In this document: positions 1 to 6,876 of the stretch, piece by piece
How the letters are laid out: every line of letters starts with the position of its first letter
How positions within the stretch are numbered: the stretch's first letter is position 1
NCBI GenBank assembly: GCA_002298165.1
Contig: DBMI01000051.1
Location: forward strand, 1 to 28,080
Reading direction: 5' to 3'
Length of the DNA: 28,080 nucleotides
From: Desulfarculales bacterium UBA702
Lineage (GTDB): Bacteria > Desulfobacterota > Syntrophobacteria > Syntrophobacterales > Syntrophobacteraceae
The notes under the pieces: generated by a model
What the model saw: the letters and a program-made list of their open reading frames with translations, nothing else
Told to the model about the DNA's origin: nothing
The model's database searches: none
Program-made: the position numbers and the translations under genes

Positions 1-172
1 TTTTCGTCACCCTCCCCTGGCCCCTCCCATCAAGGGAGGGGAGTTCGAATCTTGTCTTCCCAAGAGCGAGGGGAATTTGCATCATAACTTGTTTAGGCAA
101 CAGGCCCGGGAGACCTTGCCGGAACGCTGCTAATGCTGGGCGGTCCAGTTTAGGGTGGTCTCCTGACCGCCC
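1..172 (-). repeat. Partial copy of MITE-like repeat (family A), cut by the window edge
   Basis: Read on the minus strand, this stretch matches the elements at 16556 and 20216. An end resembling CCTGTTGCCTAAACAAG (92-105, complement) is followed by a GATGCAAATTCCCC-like motif (71-88). After a divergent stretch comes the core of alternating G runs (10-28, complement). The other end lies outside the window. Just downstream, GGGCGGTC (138-145) and GACCGCCC (165-172) form a perfect 8-bp inverted repeat. Inside it GTGGTCTCCT (155-164) recurs in the outer flank of the 16556 copy. The rest of the gap, up to the gene at 396, shows no coding sequence and no clear promoter. Confidence 0.7.
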
Positions 173-395
173 CATCCGTCGAATTGGCGAAAATTTTTGC
201 TCCGAATTGATTTTTCGCTTTTGATCCGTATACTTGCCAAAAGTAACTGCTGCGCGTATACTCATTGGGCTGGCTGTGGATTGATTCCGGCCGCTTTAGC
301 ACGTATTTTGTGAACTCAGCCGGGAGCGGAAATCTTAGCATTGCTCTCCTCCATTCCAGGCTTTTTTGAACCTTCTCAGGTTTACTGGAAAATTG

Positions 396-1364
396 ATGCC
401 CGAAGCCCTTCTCGAAGTAAAAGATTTAAAGACCTATTTCCTGACCGAAGCAGGGACCGCGCGGGCGGTCGATTCTATCAGCTTTTCCGTCTCCGAGCGC
501 CAGGTGATAGGGATTGTGGGGGAGTCGGGGTGCGGGAAAAGCGTTACAGCGCTCTCCATCATGCGGCTCATCCCGCCTCCGGGGATAATTGCCGGCGGAG
601 AGATGATATTCAGCGGAAAGAATTTACTCGGGCTGCCCGAACGGGAGATGGAATCAATTCGTGGAAACGAAATTTCGATGATTTTCCAGGAACCGATGAC
701 TTCCCTTAATCCGGTATTCCGAATCGGCGACCAGATATCCGAGGTCCTGCTGCGCCATAAGCCTGTTTCCAAAAAGGAGGCAGCGGAGCAGACCATTCAG
801 TTGATGCGCCAGGTCGGCATTCCATCGCCTGAGATGAGGGTTCGGGAGTACCCACACAAGATGAGCGGCGGCATGCGCCAGAGGGCGATGATTGCAATGG
901 CGATTGCCTGCAATCCGCGGCTGATAATTGCCGATGAGCCTACGACGGCGCTCGACGTGACCATTCAGGCGCAGATCCTGTCGTTGCTCGATTCGCTTCG
1001 CCAGACCAAGGGAATGGCCATTTTGCTCATTACTCACGATCTCGGTGTTATTGCCGAGATGGCCGAGGAAGTGATCGTGATGTACACCGGGCGGGTAGTC
1101 GAGCATGCCACGGTAAAGGAGCTTTTCAAAAACCCGCTCCATCCTTACACGCAAGGGCTTATGCGCTCTGTTCCGGGTCGCGGGGAGGGAAATGGTAAGA
1201 AAAGGCTCGAAGCAATACCGGGCGTCGTTCCGAGCCTGCTCGCGCTTCCGCTGGGGTGCAAATTCAACACCCGCTGCCCTCATTCTTTCGACCGCTGCTT
1301 TCGCGAGGAACCCCCGTTGGCTGCCCCTGAAGGTGGACACCCCGTTCGCTGCTGGCTCTACTAG
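396..1364 (+). CDS. oppD: Oligopeptide/dipeptide ABC transporter ATPase, OppD/DppD type
   Basis: This is a cytoplasmic ATPase of the peptide/nickel ABC importer class, expected to pair with the next protein and energise a permease dimer. From ATG 396 it has 322 residues. It shows Walker A GESGCGKS (42-49), Q-loop FQEPMTSLNP, signature MSGGMRQR, Walker B LIIADEPTTALD and switch histidine ITHD. The C-terminal extension holds the family's cysteines (CKFNTRCP, DRC, RCW), which in some DppD homologues bind a 4Fe-4S cluster. An in-frame TTG at 366 would add ten residues. I prefer ATG 396 because the protein then begins MPEALLEVKDL, as relatives do, although its ribosome site is weak. No permease or binding-protein gene lies in the 395 bases upstream, which is unusual. 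The exact substrate is unknown. Confidence 0.93.
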   Translation: MPEALLEVKDLKTYFLTEAGTARAVDSISFSVSERQVIGIVGESGCGKSVTALSIMRLIPPPGIIAGGEMIFSGKNLLGLPEREMESIRGNEISMIFQEPMTSLNPVFRIGDQISEVLLRHKPVSKKEAAEQTIQLMRQVGIPSPEMRVREYPHKMSGGMRQRAMIAMAIACNPRLIIADEPTTALDVTIQAQILSLLDSLRQTKGMAILLITHDLGVIAEMAEEVIVMYTGRVVEHATVKELFKNPLHPYTQGLMRSVPGRGEGNGKKRLEAIPGVVPSLLALPLGCKFNTRCPHSFDRCFREEPPLAAPEGGHPVRCWLY

Positions 1365-1375
1365 GAGGTCCGGAC

Positions 1376-2368
1376 TTGTTACAAAGCGCTGATATACTGA
1401 AAGTAAAAGGGGTAAAGAAATATTATCCCGTTACGCGTGGGCTGTTTCGCCGCCAGGTCGGAGTGGTTAAGGCGGTGGACGGAGTGGATCTCGAAATAAG
1501 ACGGGGTGAGACTCTCGGGTTGGTCGGGGAATCGGGATGCGGCAAATCGACCCTCGGTAGAGTCGTCCTGGGGCTCGAACCTCCTACCGAGGGAGAGGTT
1601 ATTTTTGACGGGCAAAACGTTTCCTCGATTAGGGGCGAGCAGCTTCACAAGCTTCGCCGCCGGATGCAGGTTATTTTTCAGGACCCCTATTCTTCATTGA
1701 ACCCGCGCCGGACCGTCGGGAAGACCATTGCCGAGGGGATGATAATACACAACATCGGGACGCCGGCCGAACGCGATGAGCGGGTGCTGGAGATAATGGA
1801 AGTTGTCGGGCTTCGCCCCGAGCAAATAAACCGGTACCCCCACGAGTTCAGCGGAGGGCAGAGGCAGAGAATAGGAATAGCGCGTGCGCTCGCGCTAAAT
1901 CCTGAACTGGTGATCTGCGATGAGCCATTATCGGCGCTGGATGTTTCGATCCAGGCGCAGGTTATCAATTTGCTCGAAGATCTGCAGGAAAAATTCCAGC
2001 TTACCTATCTGTTCATCTCCCATGACCTGTCGGTCGTACGCCACATAAGCGACAGGGTTGCCGTCATGTACCTTGGCCAACTGGTCGAGCTGGCCGAAAC
2101 AGAGGAGCTGTTCCGGAACCCCAAGCATCCCTACACGAGCGCACTGCTTGATGCCGTCCCGGTAATGGACCCGGATAGGGCCAAGGAGCGCCTGAAATTA
2201 AGCACTGACGTCGATGCACCAATGCTTCCGGATCTCTGCCTTTTCCAGCCGAGGTGCCTTCAGTCCATGTCGGATTGCGGCCTGTCCGCCCCGGAGCTTA
2301 TCGAGTGCGCCCCCCGGCACTGGGTCAAATGCCTGGCATATAACCCGGCAATGGCTCTGAAGTCTTAG
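1376..2368 (+). CDS. oppF: Oligopeptide/dipeptide ABC transporter ATPase, OppF/DppF type
   Basis: This is the second ATPase of the peptide-importer pair, 330 residues. It has Walker A GESGCGKS, FQDPYSSLNPR, signature FSGGQRQRIGIARAL, Walker B LVICDEPLSALD and ISHDLSVV. A C-terminal cysteine-bearing OppF extension contains CLFQPRC, SDC and KCLAY. The start is a TTG at 1376, seven bases after a textbook AGGAGG at 1363-1368; no ATG lies nearby in frame. The gene follows the stop of oppD by 11 bases, so the two are surely co-translated. With oppD it makes a complete ATPase pair but no membrane subunit is encoded in the window. It must use a permease from elsewhere, or the permease genes have been lost. 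Confidence 0.93.
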   Translation: MLQSADILKVKGVKKYYPVTRGLFRRQVGVVKAVDGVDLEIRRGETLGLVGESGCGKSTLGRVVLGLEPPTEGEVIFDGQNVSSIRGEQLHKLRRRMQVIFQDPYSSLNPRRTVGKTIAEGMIIHNIGTPAERDERVLEIMEVVGLRPEQINRYPHEFSGGQRQRIGIARALALNPELVICDEPLSALDVSIQAQVINLLEDLQEKFQLTYLFISHDLSVVRHISDRVAVMYLGQLVELAETEELFRNPKHPYTSALLDAVPVMDPDRAKERLKLSTDVDAPMLPDLCLFQPRCLQSMSDCGLSAPELIECAPRHWVKCLAYNPAMALKS

Positions 2369-2391
2369 GCGGCAAGCAAAAGGTCAACCCG

Positions 2392-3153
2392 ATGTCTCCC
2401 ATGATTATCGATGCGCACGCGCACTGTGGCCGGCTGGATCGATTCCCTCCGCAGGACCTTCCGGACTACCGTTCCTGTCTTCACGAGGGTAAAATTGGCG
2501 GTTTCACCGCTATTCCCCCGGTAATCGAGATCTACGACCGCTATGATCCCGGCTTCCGGGATACCCCCCAATGGCAAAAACAGAGGGCGGAATCGAATTC
2601 ATACCTGCTGGGACTCAATTCGCCGGATTTTACTGTCTATCCCTTTTTCTTCATCTGGAATGATTTCGCAGTCGAGGGTATAAGGCCGGGACACAAGGGA
2701 ATAAAATGGCACCGGCATTCCGACGAGCCCGTCTATAACTACAATGACCAGAGGTGCGCGGCCGCGATAGAAGAGATCCGCAGGCGTAATATGCCGGTCC
2801 TGCTTGAAGAAGAGTTCGCGAATACCCTTTTTTTCATCAATGAGCTTGCTCCCGGAGTTGCAGTAATAATCCCTCATTTGGGATATCTTAACGGCGGATA
2901 TGAATCTTTGCGGCGGCGCGGCATTTTCGAGATGCCGAACATTTATGCTGACACTGCCCTGGCTCCGGCGGCAGACATAAAGGACTATATAGACCGCTAT
3001 GGCCATGAACGGATCATGTTTGGGTCCGACTTCCCTTTCGGGGACCCGGAATCCGAACTTGCGAAAGTCCTGCGCCTCAAGCTGAACGACGATCAAATGG
3101 AAGCCGTTCTAGGCGGAAATATCATCAATCTGCTTAGCGGGAGCAATCCCTGA
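2392..3153 (+). CDS. Amidohydrolase-2-like metal-dependent hydrolase
   Basis: This is a 253-residue TIM-barrel hydrolase of the amidohydrolase superfamily, PF04909-like. The evidence is the N-terminal IIDAHAHCG, whose HxH pair binds metal, a mid-protein histidine in IIPHLGYLNGG, and a late aspartate in ERIMFGSDFPFGDPE. These are the usual positions of the metal ligands and catalytic aspartate. Relatives hydrolyse or decarboxylate small molecules, and the substrate cannot be read from sequence. ATG 2392 follows AAAGG (2378-2383 region). ATG 2401 would give the shorter start MIIDAHAH and is also possible. The gene lies 23 bases after oppF and one base before the EamA gene, so the four genes probably form one transcript. 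A link to processing of an imported compound is an inference from this order only. Confidence 0.85.
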   Translation: MSPMIIDAHAHCGRLDRFPPQDLPDYRSCLHEGKIGGFTAIPPVIEIYDRYDPGFRDTPQWQKQRAESNSYLLGLNSPDFTVYPFFFIWNDFAVEGIRPGHKGIKWHRHSDEPVYNYNDQRCAAAIEEIRRRNMPVLLEEEFANTLFFINELAPGVAVIIPHLGYLNGGYESLRRRGIFEMPNIYADTALAPAADIKDYIDRYGHERIMFGSDFPFGDPESELAKVLRLKLNDDQMEAVLGGNIINLLSGSNP

Positions 3154-3154
3154 A

Positions 3155-4111
3155 ATGCCGCTGCCTGAACCTCCCGGTCTTATTCCTCGAAAAGGCTACA
3201 TCTACGTTGTGATTGCGGCATTGCTGTGGGCTGGATCGGGCGCTGCCGGAAAATTTTTATTCAACCGGGGAGTTACACCTCTTGAACTCGTTCAACTGCG
3301 GGTGACCCTTTCGACTCTGTGCCTTTTGATGTTTCTCCTCGCTTTAAAGCCGCGCTTGCTGCTGATTTCCCGGAAGGACTTTCTCTACTTTGCCGTTCTC
3401 GGAATTACCGGCATGGCAATGGTCCAGTTCACCTATCTGTATACGATCAGCAGGATAAACGTCGCTGTAGCAGTGCTTCTCGAGTACTTGGCCCCCATCT
3501 TTATCGCTTGTTGGTACGCCTTCGCGGCCCCTGAAAAGTTGACCCGCAAAACCTTGGCCGGTGTCGTTTTGTCGGTCGCAGGCTGCTACTTGGCGGTCGG
3601 AGCCTACAATGTGGACCTGCTTTCTCAAAACCGTGTTGGAATTATGGTCGGCATTACCGCCGGTCTCTCTTATGGCTGGTACGCAATTTACAGCGAGCGC
3701 GGAATGTGCAGGTATGATCCCTGGACCGTCGTCTTTTATGCTCTGGCATTCGCCGCCCTGTTCTGGAATATCGCCATGCCGCCGCTGGGAGCGTTCACCC
3801 GGCCCTACAACGTCGTGGAATGGTGCTGGCTGCTATACATCGTTATCTTCGGGACCGTGGTGCCCTTCGGCTTCTACTCCGTTGGCATAAGTATGGTCCG
3901 CTCGACCAGGGCAAGCGTTGCGGCTACCCTGGAACCTATTGCCGCCGGGTTCCTGGCCTTTTTCTTTCTCGGCGAGACCCTTGCCCCTTTGCAGATAATC
4001 GGCGGCATGCTTGTCATTGCCTCGGTGATCCTTCTCCAAATCACTCCCGAATGCGATCCCACAACCGCCTCTATTCTTCGCCAAAACAGCAAAGAACAAA
4101 TTCCGGGATAG
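3155..4111 (+). CDS. EamA/DMT-family inner-membrane transporter
   Basis: This is a 318-residue polytopic membrane protein of the drug/metabolite transporter superfamily. It has about ten hydrophobic helices in two EamA-like halves. The first begins YIYVVIAALLWAGSGAAGK and includes AVLLEYLAPIFIACWY. The second includes ASVAATLEPIAAGFLAFFFLGE, the typical helix-9 motif, and ends in a helix rich in valine and isoleucine. Family members export amino acids, sugars or drugs, or import metabolites. Specificity cannot be told from sequence. The ATG lies one base after the amidohydrolase stop (TGAAATG), so translation is probably coupled. It is the last gene of the oppD unit. The 250 bases that follow hold no recognisable gene or clear terminator. 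Confidence 0.88.
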   Translation: MPLPEPPGLIPRKGYIYVVIAALLWAGSGAAGKFLFNRGVTPLELVQLRVTLSTLCLLMFLLALKPRLLLISRKDFLYFAVLGITGMAMVQFTYLYTISRINVAVAVLLEYLAPIFIACWYAFAAPEKLTRKTLAGVVLSVAGCYLAVGAYNVDLLSQNRVGIMVGITAGLSYGWYAIYSERGMCRYDPWTVVFYALAFAALFWNIAMPPLGAFTRPYNVVEWCWLLYIVIFGTVVPFGFYSVGISMVRSTRASVAATLEPIAAGFLAFFFLGETLAPLQIIGGMLVIASVILLQITPECDPTTASILRQNSKEQIPG

Positions 4112-4361
4112 CTCGCGGTCTGGCTGGGGTGCAGCCCGGAAATCATATTTTGAAAGTGGTTTGCCGCCCGGTTGCAATAAAGCGGTTGATGATTAATAAG
4201 TTTGACATACACTGATCCTGAAGACGCGATGTGTTCCGACCTGTTTTGATTCAAATCTGCTGCCAAAGATCCAGCCAACTATCTGGAACCAAAGGGAGAA
4301 TCAACCCGTTTTTCCCTGTTCTCTCTTGAGCTGTGAACCCAAAACTGAAAGGAGCGCAGGT

Positions 4362-4571
4362 ATGTCAGTCTACAAGATTGTCGAACTCATCGGAACCAGT
4401 CCGAATTCCTGGGAGGAAGCGGCAAGGGAAGTGGTTGAAACTGCAACCAAAAGCCTAAGGGACCTAAGAATTGCCTCGGTGGACATGCTGGACATGCGAA
4501 TCGAGAATGGAAAAGTTGTGGAATATCGGGCGCGAGTCAAGCTCTCGTTCAAATTTGAAGGGAATGCATGA
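4362..4571 (+). CDS. Dodecin family flavin-binding protein
   Basis: This is a 69-residue protein of the dodecin family: small cytoplasmic beta-alpha-beta-beta proteins that form hollow dodecamers and store or buffer flavins. The start MSVYKIVELIGTS, the helix SWEEAAREVVETATKSL and the closing strands (IENGKVVEYRARVKLSF) match the family along the whole length. Family length is about 65-75 residues. The ATG at 4362 is preceded by AAAGGAG (4348-4354). An upstream in-frame TTG-type start at 4326 would place the ribosome site inside the gene and was rejected. The gene stands alone between the EamA gene and the heat-shock operon. No strong promoter was identified in the preceding 250 bases. TTGACA at 4202 lacks a good partner. 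Confidence 0.92.
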   Translation: MSVYKIVELIGTSPNSWEEAAREVVETATKSLRDLRIASVDMLDMRIENGKVVEYRARVKLSFKFEGNA

Positions 4572-4576
4572 TCCAT

Positions 4577-4706
4577 GGCAGATTGGCTCCCATTCAGATC
4601 TGCCAAACTTAGAGGTATCATTTCTTCTGGAATGGTACTCGCTACCTTCAAGCCTCTGAGTTGCCAAGCCCTGAGAGCCGCTGCGGGGCAGGCTCTTCAG
4701 CCTGCC
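4577..4706. repeat. Two inverted repeats downstream of dodecin
   Basis: GGCAGAT (4577-4583) pairs with ATCTGCC (4598-4604) just after the dodecin stop. GGCAGGCT-CTTC-AGCCTGCC (4687-4706) is a perfect 8-bp stem with a four-base loop. Neither has a T run, so they are not classical terminators. The second resembles short palindromes scattered through many bacterial genomes. The rest of the 460-base gap up to hrcA holds only the promoter and operator listed separately. A TATAAT at 4846-4851 has no good -35 partner. Confidence 0.5.
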
Positions 4707-4953
4707 TCCTTATCTTTCTCATCACCGATTCAGTCCCAATCGAACGGTAATGGGGTCTAACCCGCGTCATAGATCGCGATCTTACCTGAATCCTCGTTGG
4801 TTTCCGCCACTCTGTCTTGTGATTTAATTTACCGTCCTAAAGGAGTATAATAGCGAGTACTTTTTTGCGGGTAATAGTTTATCTTTTTGCCACCTACGGG
4901 GCGCTGCCCCCGAAATTACGCTGATTTCCCGGCAAAGCAATGCTTCAGAGGCC

Positions 4954-4982
4954 TTGACAAAGGGAAGAAATATCACTAGGTT
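4954..4982 (+). promoter_or_regulatory. Candidate sigma70-type promoter of the hrcA operon
   Basis: A perfect TTGACA (4954-4959) is followed after 17 bases by TAGGTT (4977-4982). The -10 is poor, but the predicted start of transcription falls inside the CIRCE operator. That is the usual arrangement for HrcA repression. Confidence 0.6.
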
Positions 4983-4986
4983 TTTC

Positions 4987-5011
4987 TAGCACTCTATTGG
5001 GTTGAGTGCTA
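4987..5011. promoter_or_regulatory. CIRCE operator (HrcA binding site)
   Basis: TAGCACTC-N9-GAGTGCTA is a perfect 8-bp inverted repeat with the canonical nine-base spacer. It matches the core of the CIRCE consensus (TTAGCACTC-N9-GAGTGCTAA), and only the outermost base pair deviates. It lies between the -10 region and the ribosome site of hrcA, 20 bases before the start codon. HrcA, encoded just downstream, should bind here and repress hrcA-grpE-dnaK until heat shock occupies GroEL. Confidence 0.95.
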
Positions 5012-5031
5012 CCAGCCAGAGGAGTTGACCG

Positions 5032-6081
5032 TTGATTATACTCACTCAACGAGATCAGAGCGTATTGGAAGCGGTGATTACCGATTATATCGAAACCGGA
5101 GAACCCGTCGGATCAAGGACTATTTCCAAAAGAAGCGCACTGAATGTCAGCCCAGCTACCATCAGAAATGTTATGGCGGACCTCGAGGAACTCGGCCTTC
5201 TCCACCAGCCTCATACCTCGGCGGGCCGAATTCCTACCCCCAAGGGCCTGCGCATCTATATCGACTCGATCATGCAGTCGAAGCAGTTGGAGCGGCAGGA
5301 GAGGGATCTCATCAGGGAGGAGCTTCGCAGGAAGCCTCGGGATGTAAAGGACCTTCTGCAGCGCACTTCGCGTTTTCTGTCCCAGTACTGCCGGCAGGCG
5401 GGGGTCGTACTGTGGCCCAAGCTAACGGTTACCCGCTTTAAGCACATCGAGTTTATCCGCAGCGGGCAGCAGCAGGTCATGGTGATTCTTATCTCCAGGT
5501 CCGGCCTTATCCACCAGACCAATATAGACTGGACTGAGGAAATAAGCCAAAGGGAGCTGGACAAATACAGCAGTTATGTAAACGAGCTGCTTCAGGATCT
5601 TCCTCTCTCCAGTGTGAAGGAGCGCATCCGCGAGGAGATGCGAAGCGAGAAGGCTCTTTTCGATAAACTTGCCGCGCGGGCTCTCGAGATGGCACGTCAG
5701 GCAATCCACGACAGCAGCTTCGAGGATAGCGAAATCTACATCGAGGGCCAGTCAAATCTGCTGGACAATCCGGAATTTGCCGATGTGGCGCGGATGAGGC
5801 GGCTTTTGCACACATTCGAGGACAAGTCGAGGATCATCCGCCTGCTCGATGTTACTCTCAAAGCTTCCGCGGGGATTCAGATAATTCTGGGTACCGAGGA
5901 CGAATTCCAGGGATTACAGGAGATGAGCCTTATCTCGTCCCCGTATGGCCGGGGCGACCGGCCCCTTGGCGTATTGGGGGTTATCGGCCCTATGAGGATG
6001 GATTACTCGCGAATCATCCCGGTCGTGGAGTTTACAGCCAGGTTCATCAGCCAGATCCTGGAACTTGCCGACGAGAATTGA
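5032..6081 (+). CDS. hrcA: Heat-inducible transcription repressor HrcA
   Basis: HrcA is the repressor of class I heat-shock genes and binds the CIRCE element directly upstream. The 349-residue length is typical. Residues 1-75 form the winged helix-turn-helix, with LTQRDQSVLEAVITDYIETGEPVGS and VSPATIRNVMADLEELG. The central and C-terminal part carries the GAF-like dimerisation region, including RSGLIHQ and SSPYGRGDRPLGVLGVIGP. The start is a TTG at 5032 (MIILTQRD), eight bases after GAGGAG (5019-5024). No ATG fits the family N-terminus. The weak start may help keep repressor levels low. It is the first gene of the operon, followed by grpE and dnaK, and it should repress its own transcription. 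Confidence 0.96.
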   Translation: MIILTQRDQSVLEAVITDYIETGEPVGSRTISKRSALNVSPATIRNVMADLEELGLLHQPHTSAGRIPTPKGLRIYIDSIMQSKQLERQERDLIREELRRKPRDVKDLLQRTSRFLSQYCRQAGVVLWPKLTVTRFKHIEFIRSGQQQVMVILISRSGLIHQTNIDWTEEISQRELDKYSSYVNELLQDLPLSSVKERIREEMRSEKALFDKLAARALEMARQAIHDSSFEDSEIYIEGQSNLLDNPEFADVARMRRLLHTFEDKSRIIRLLDVTLKASAGIQIILGTEDEFQGLQEMSLISSPYGRGDRPLGVLGVIGPMRMDYSRIIPVVEFTARFISQILELADEN

Positions 6082-6164
6082 AAATTTTTCAGCAGTTTAG
6101 ACATATTGACCCGTCAAGATCTTATATTAGGGGGATTATTTCGGGAAAGGGAGGATGGTTTTCG

Positions 6165-6779
6165 ATGCCCGGGAAAGAGGCTAAAAAGGACGGCGGTTCA
6201 GACCCGCAGGGGAAGACTGTAGTAGAACCTGAACTTGTTAATGACGATGCCGAAGGCGGGAGTCTTGAAGAAATCCTGGCGCAAAAAGAAGATGAATTGA
6301 AGCAGGCCCAGGATCGGATACTCCGATTGTCGGCCGAATTCGATAATACGCGCAAAAGGCTCGAAAGAGAGAAGGCGGAGAGCATAGGGTACGCCAACGA
6401 AAGCATCATGAGGGAACTTCTGCCCATTATAGACAATTTGGAGAGGGCAATAGAACATGGGGAGAAGGAACAGGGGTGTAAGGGGTGCAAAGGCCTGATC
6501 GAGGGCGTACGAATGACGCTCAAGGGTTTTCTGGACGCTTTGGCAAAATTCGGGGGTAGCCGGTTTGAGTCGGTCGGCCAGCCTTTTGATCCCACTCGAC
6601 ATGAGGCAGTGACCCAGGAGACAACGTCCGAACATCCCGACATGACAGTAACACGGGAGTTCCAGAAGGGCTACACTCTGCGGGAGCGGCTTCTCAGGCC
6701 CGCGATGGTGGGAGTTGCACGCAATTCCAAATCAGGTGCGGGAGCGCCGCAGGCGGAAGAACAGGCCGGCCCTGAATAG
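6165..6779 (+). CDS. grpE: Nucleotide exchange factor GrpE
   Basis: GrpE is the cochaperone that releases ADP from DnaK. From ATG 6165 it has 204 residues. An acidic N-terminus is followed by a long coiled coil (EEILAQKEDELKQAQDRILRL, then LSAEFDNTRKRLEREK) and the C-terminal beta domain. The domain motifs include GQPFDPTRHEAV and FQKGYTLRERLLRPAMVGVA. AAGGGAGG lies about ten bases upstream. An in-frame TTG at 6078 overlaps the hrcA stop and would add 29 residues unlike the family, so I prefer ATG 6165. A short insertion with two cysteines (EQGCKGCKGL) sits after the coiled coil, where most relatives have an uncharged linker. The gene lies 83 bases after hrcA and 97 before dnaK. Confidence 0.95.
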   Translation: MPGKEAKKDGGSDPQGKTVVEPELVNDDAEGGSLEEILAQKEDELKQAQDRILRLSAEFDNTRKRLEREKAESIGYANESIMRELLPIIDNLERAIEHGEKEQGCKGCKGLIEGVRMTLKGFLDALAKFGGSRFESVGQPFDPTRHEAVTQETTSEHPDMTVTREFQKGYTLRERLLRPAMVGVARNSKSGAGAPQAEEQAGPE

Positions 6780-6876
6780 CCCGAGAGACAGTTGCAGTCA
6801 TATCGTTGTAAAGTAGTGATAAAATTGGAGTTATATACCAGCCGTACATAACGGGCGCTCGAAGGAGGCGATTAGG

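Noticed and set aside
4202..4230. TTGACA upstream of dodecin as a promoter
   Set aside because: No acceptable -10 occurs 16-18 bases downstream (CGCGAT), so the match is probably chance.
6106..6128. TTGACC and TATATT between hrcA and grpE as an internal promoter
   Set aside because: The spacing is only 11 bases, too short for sigma70.
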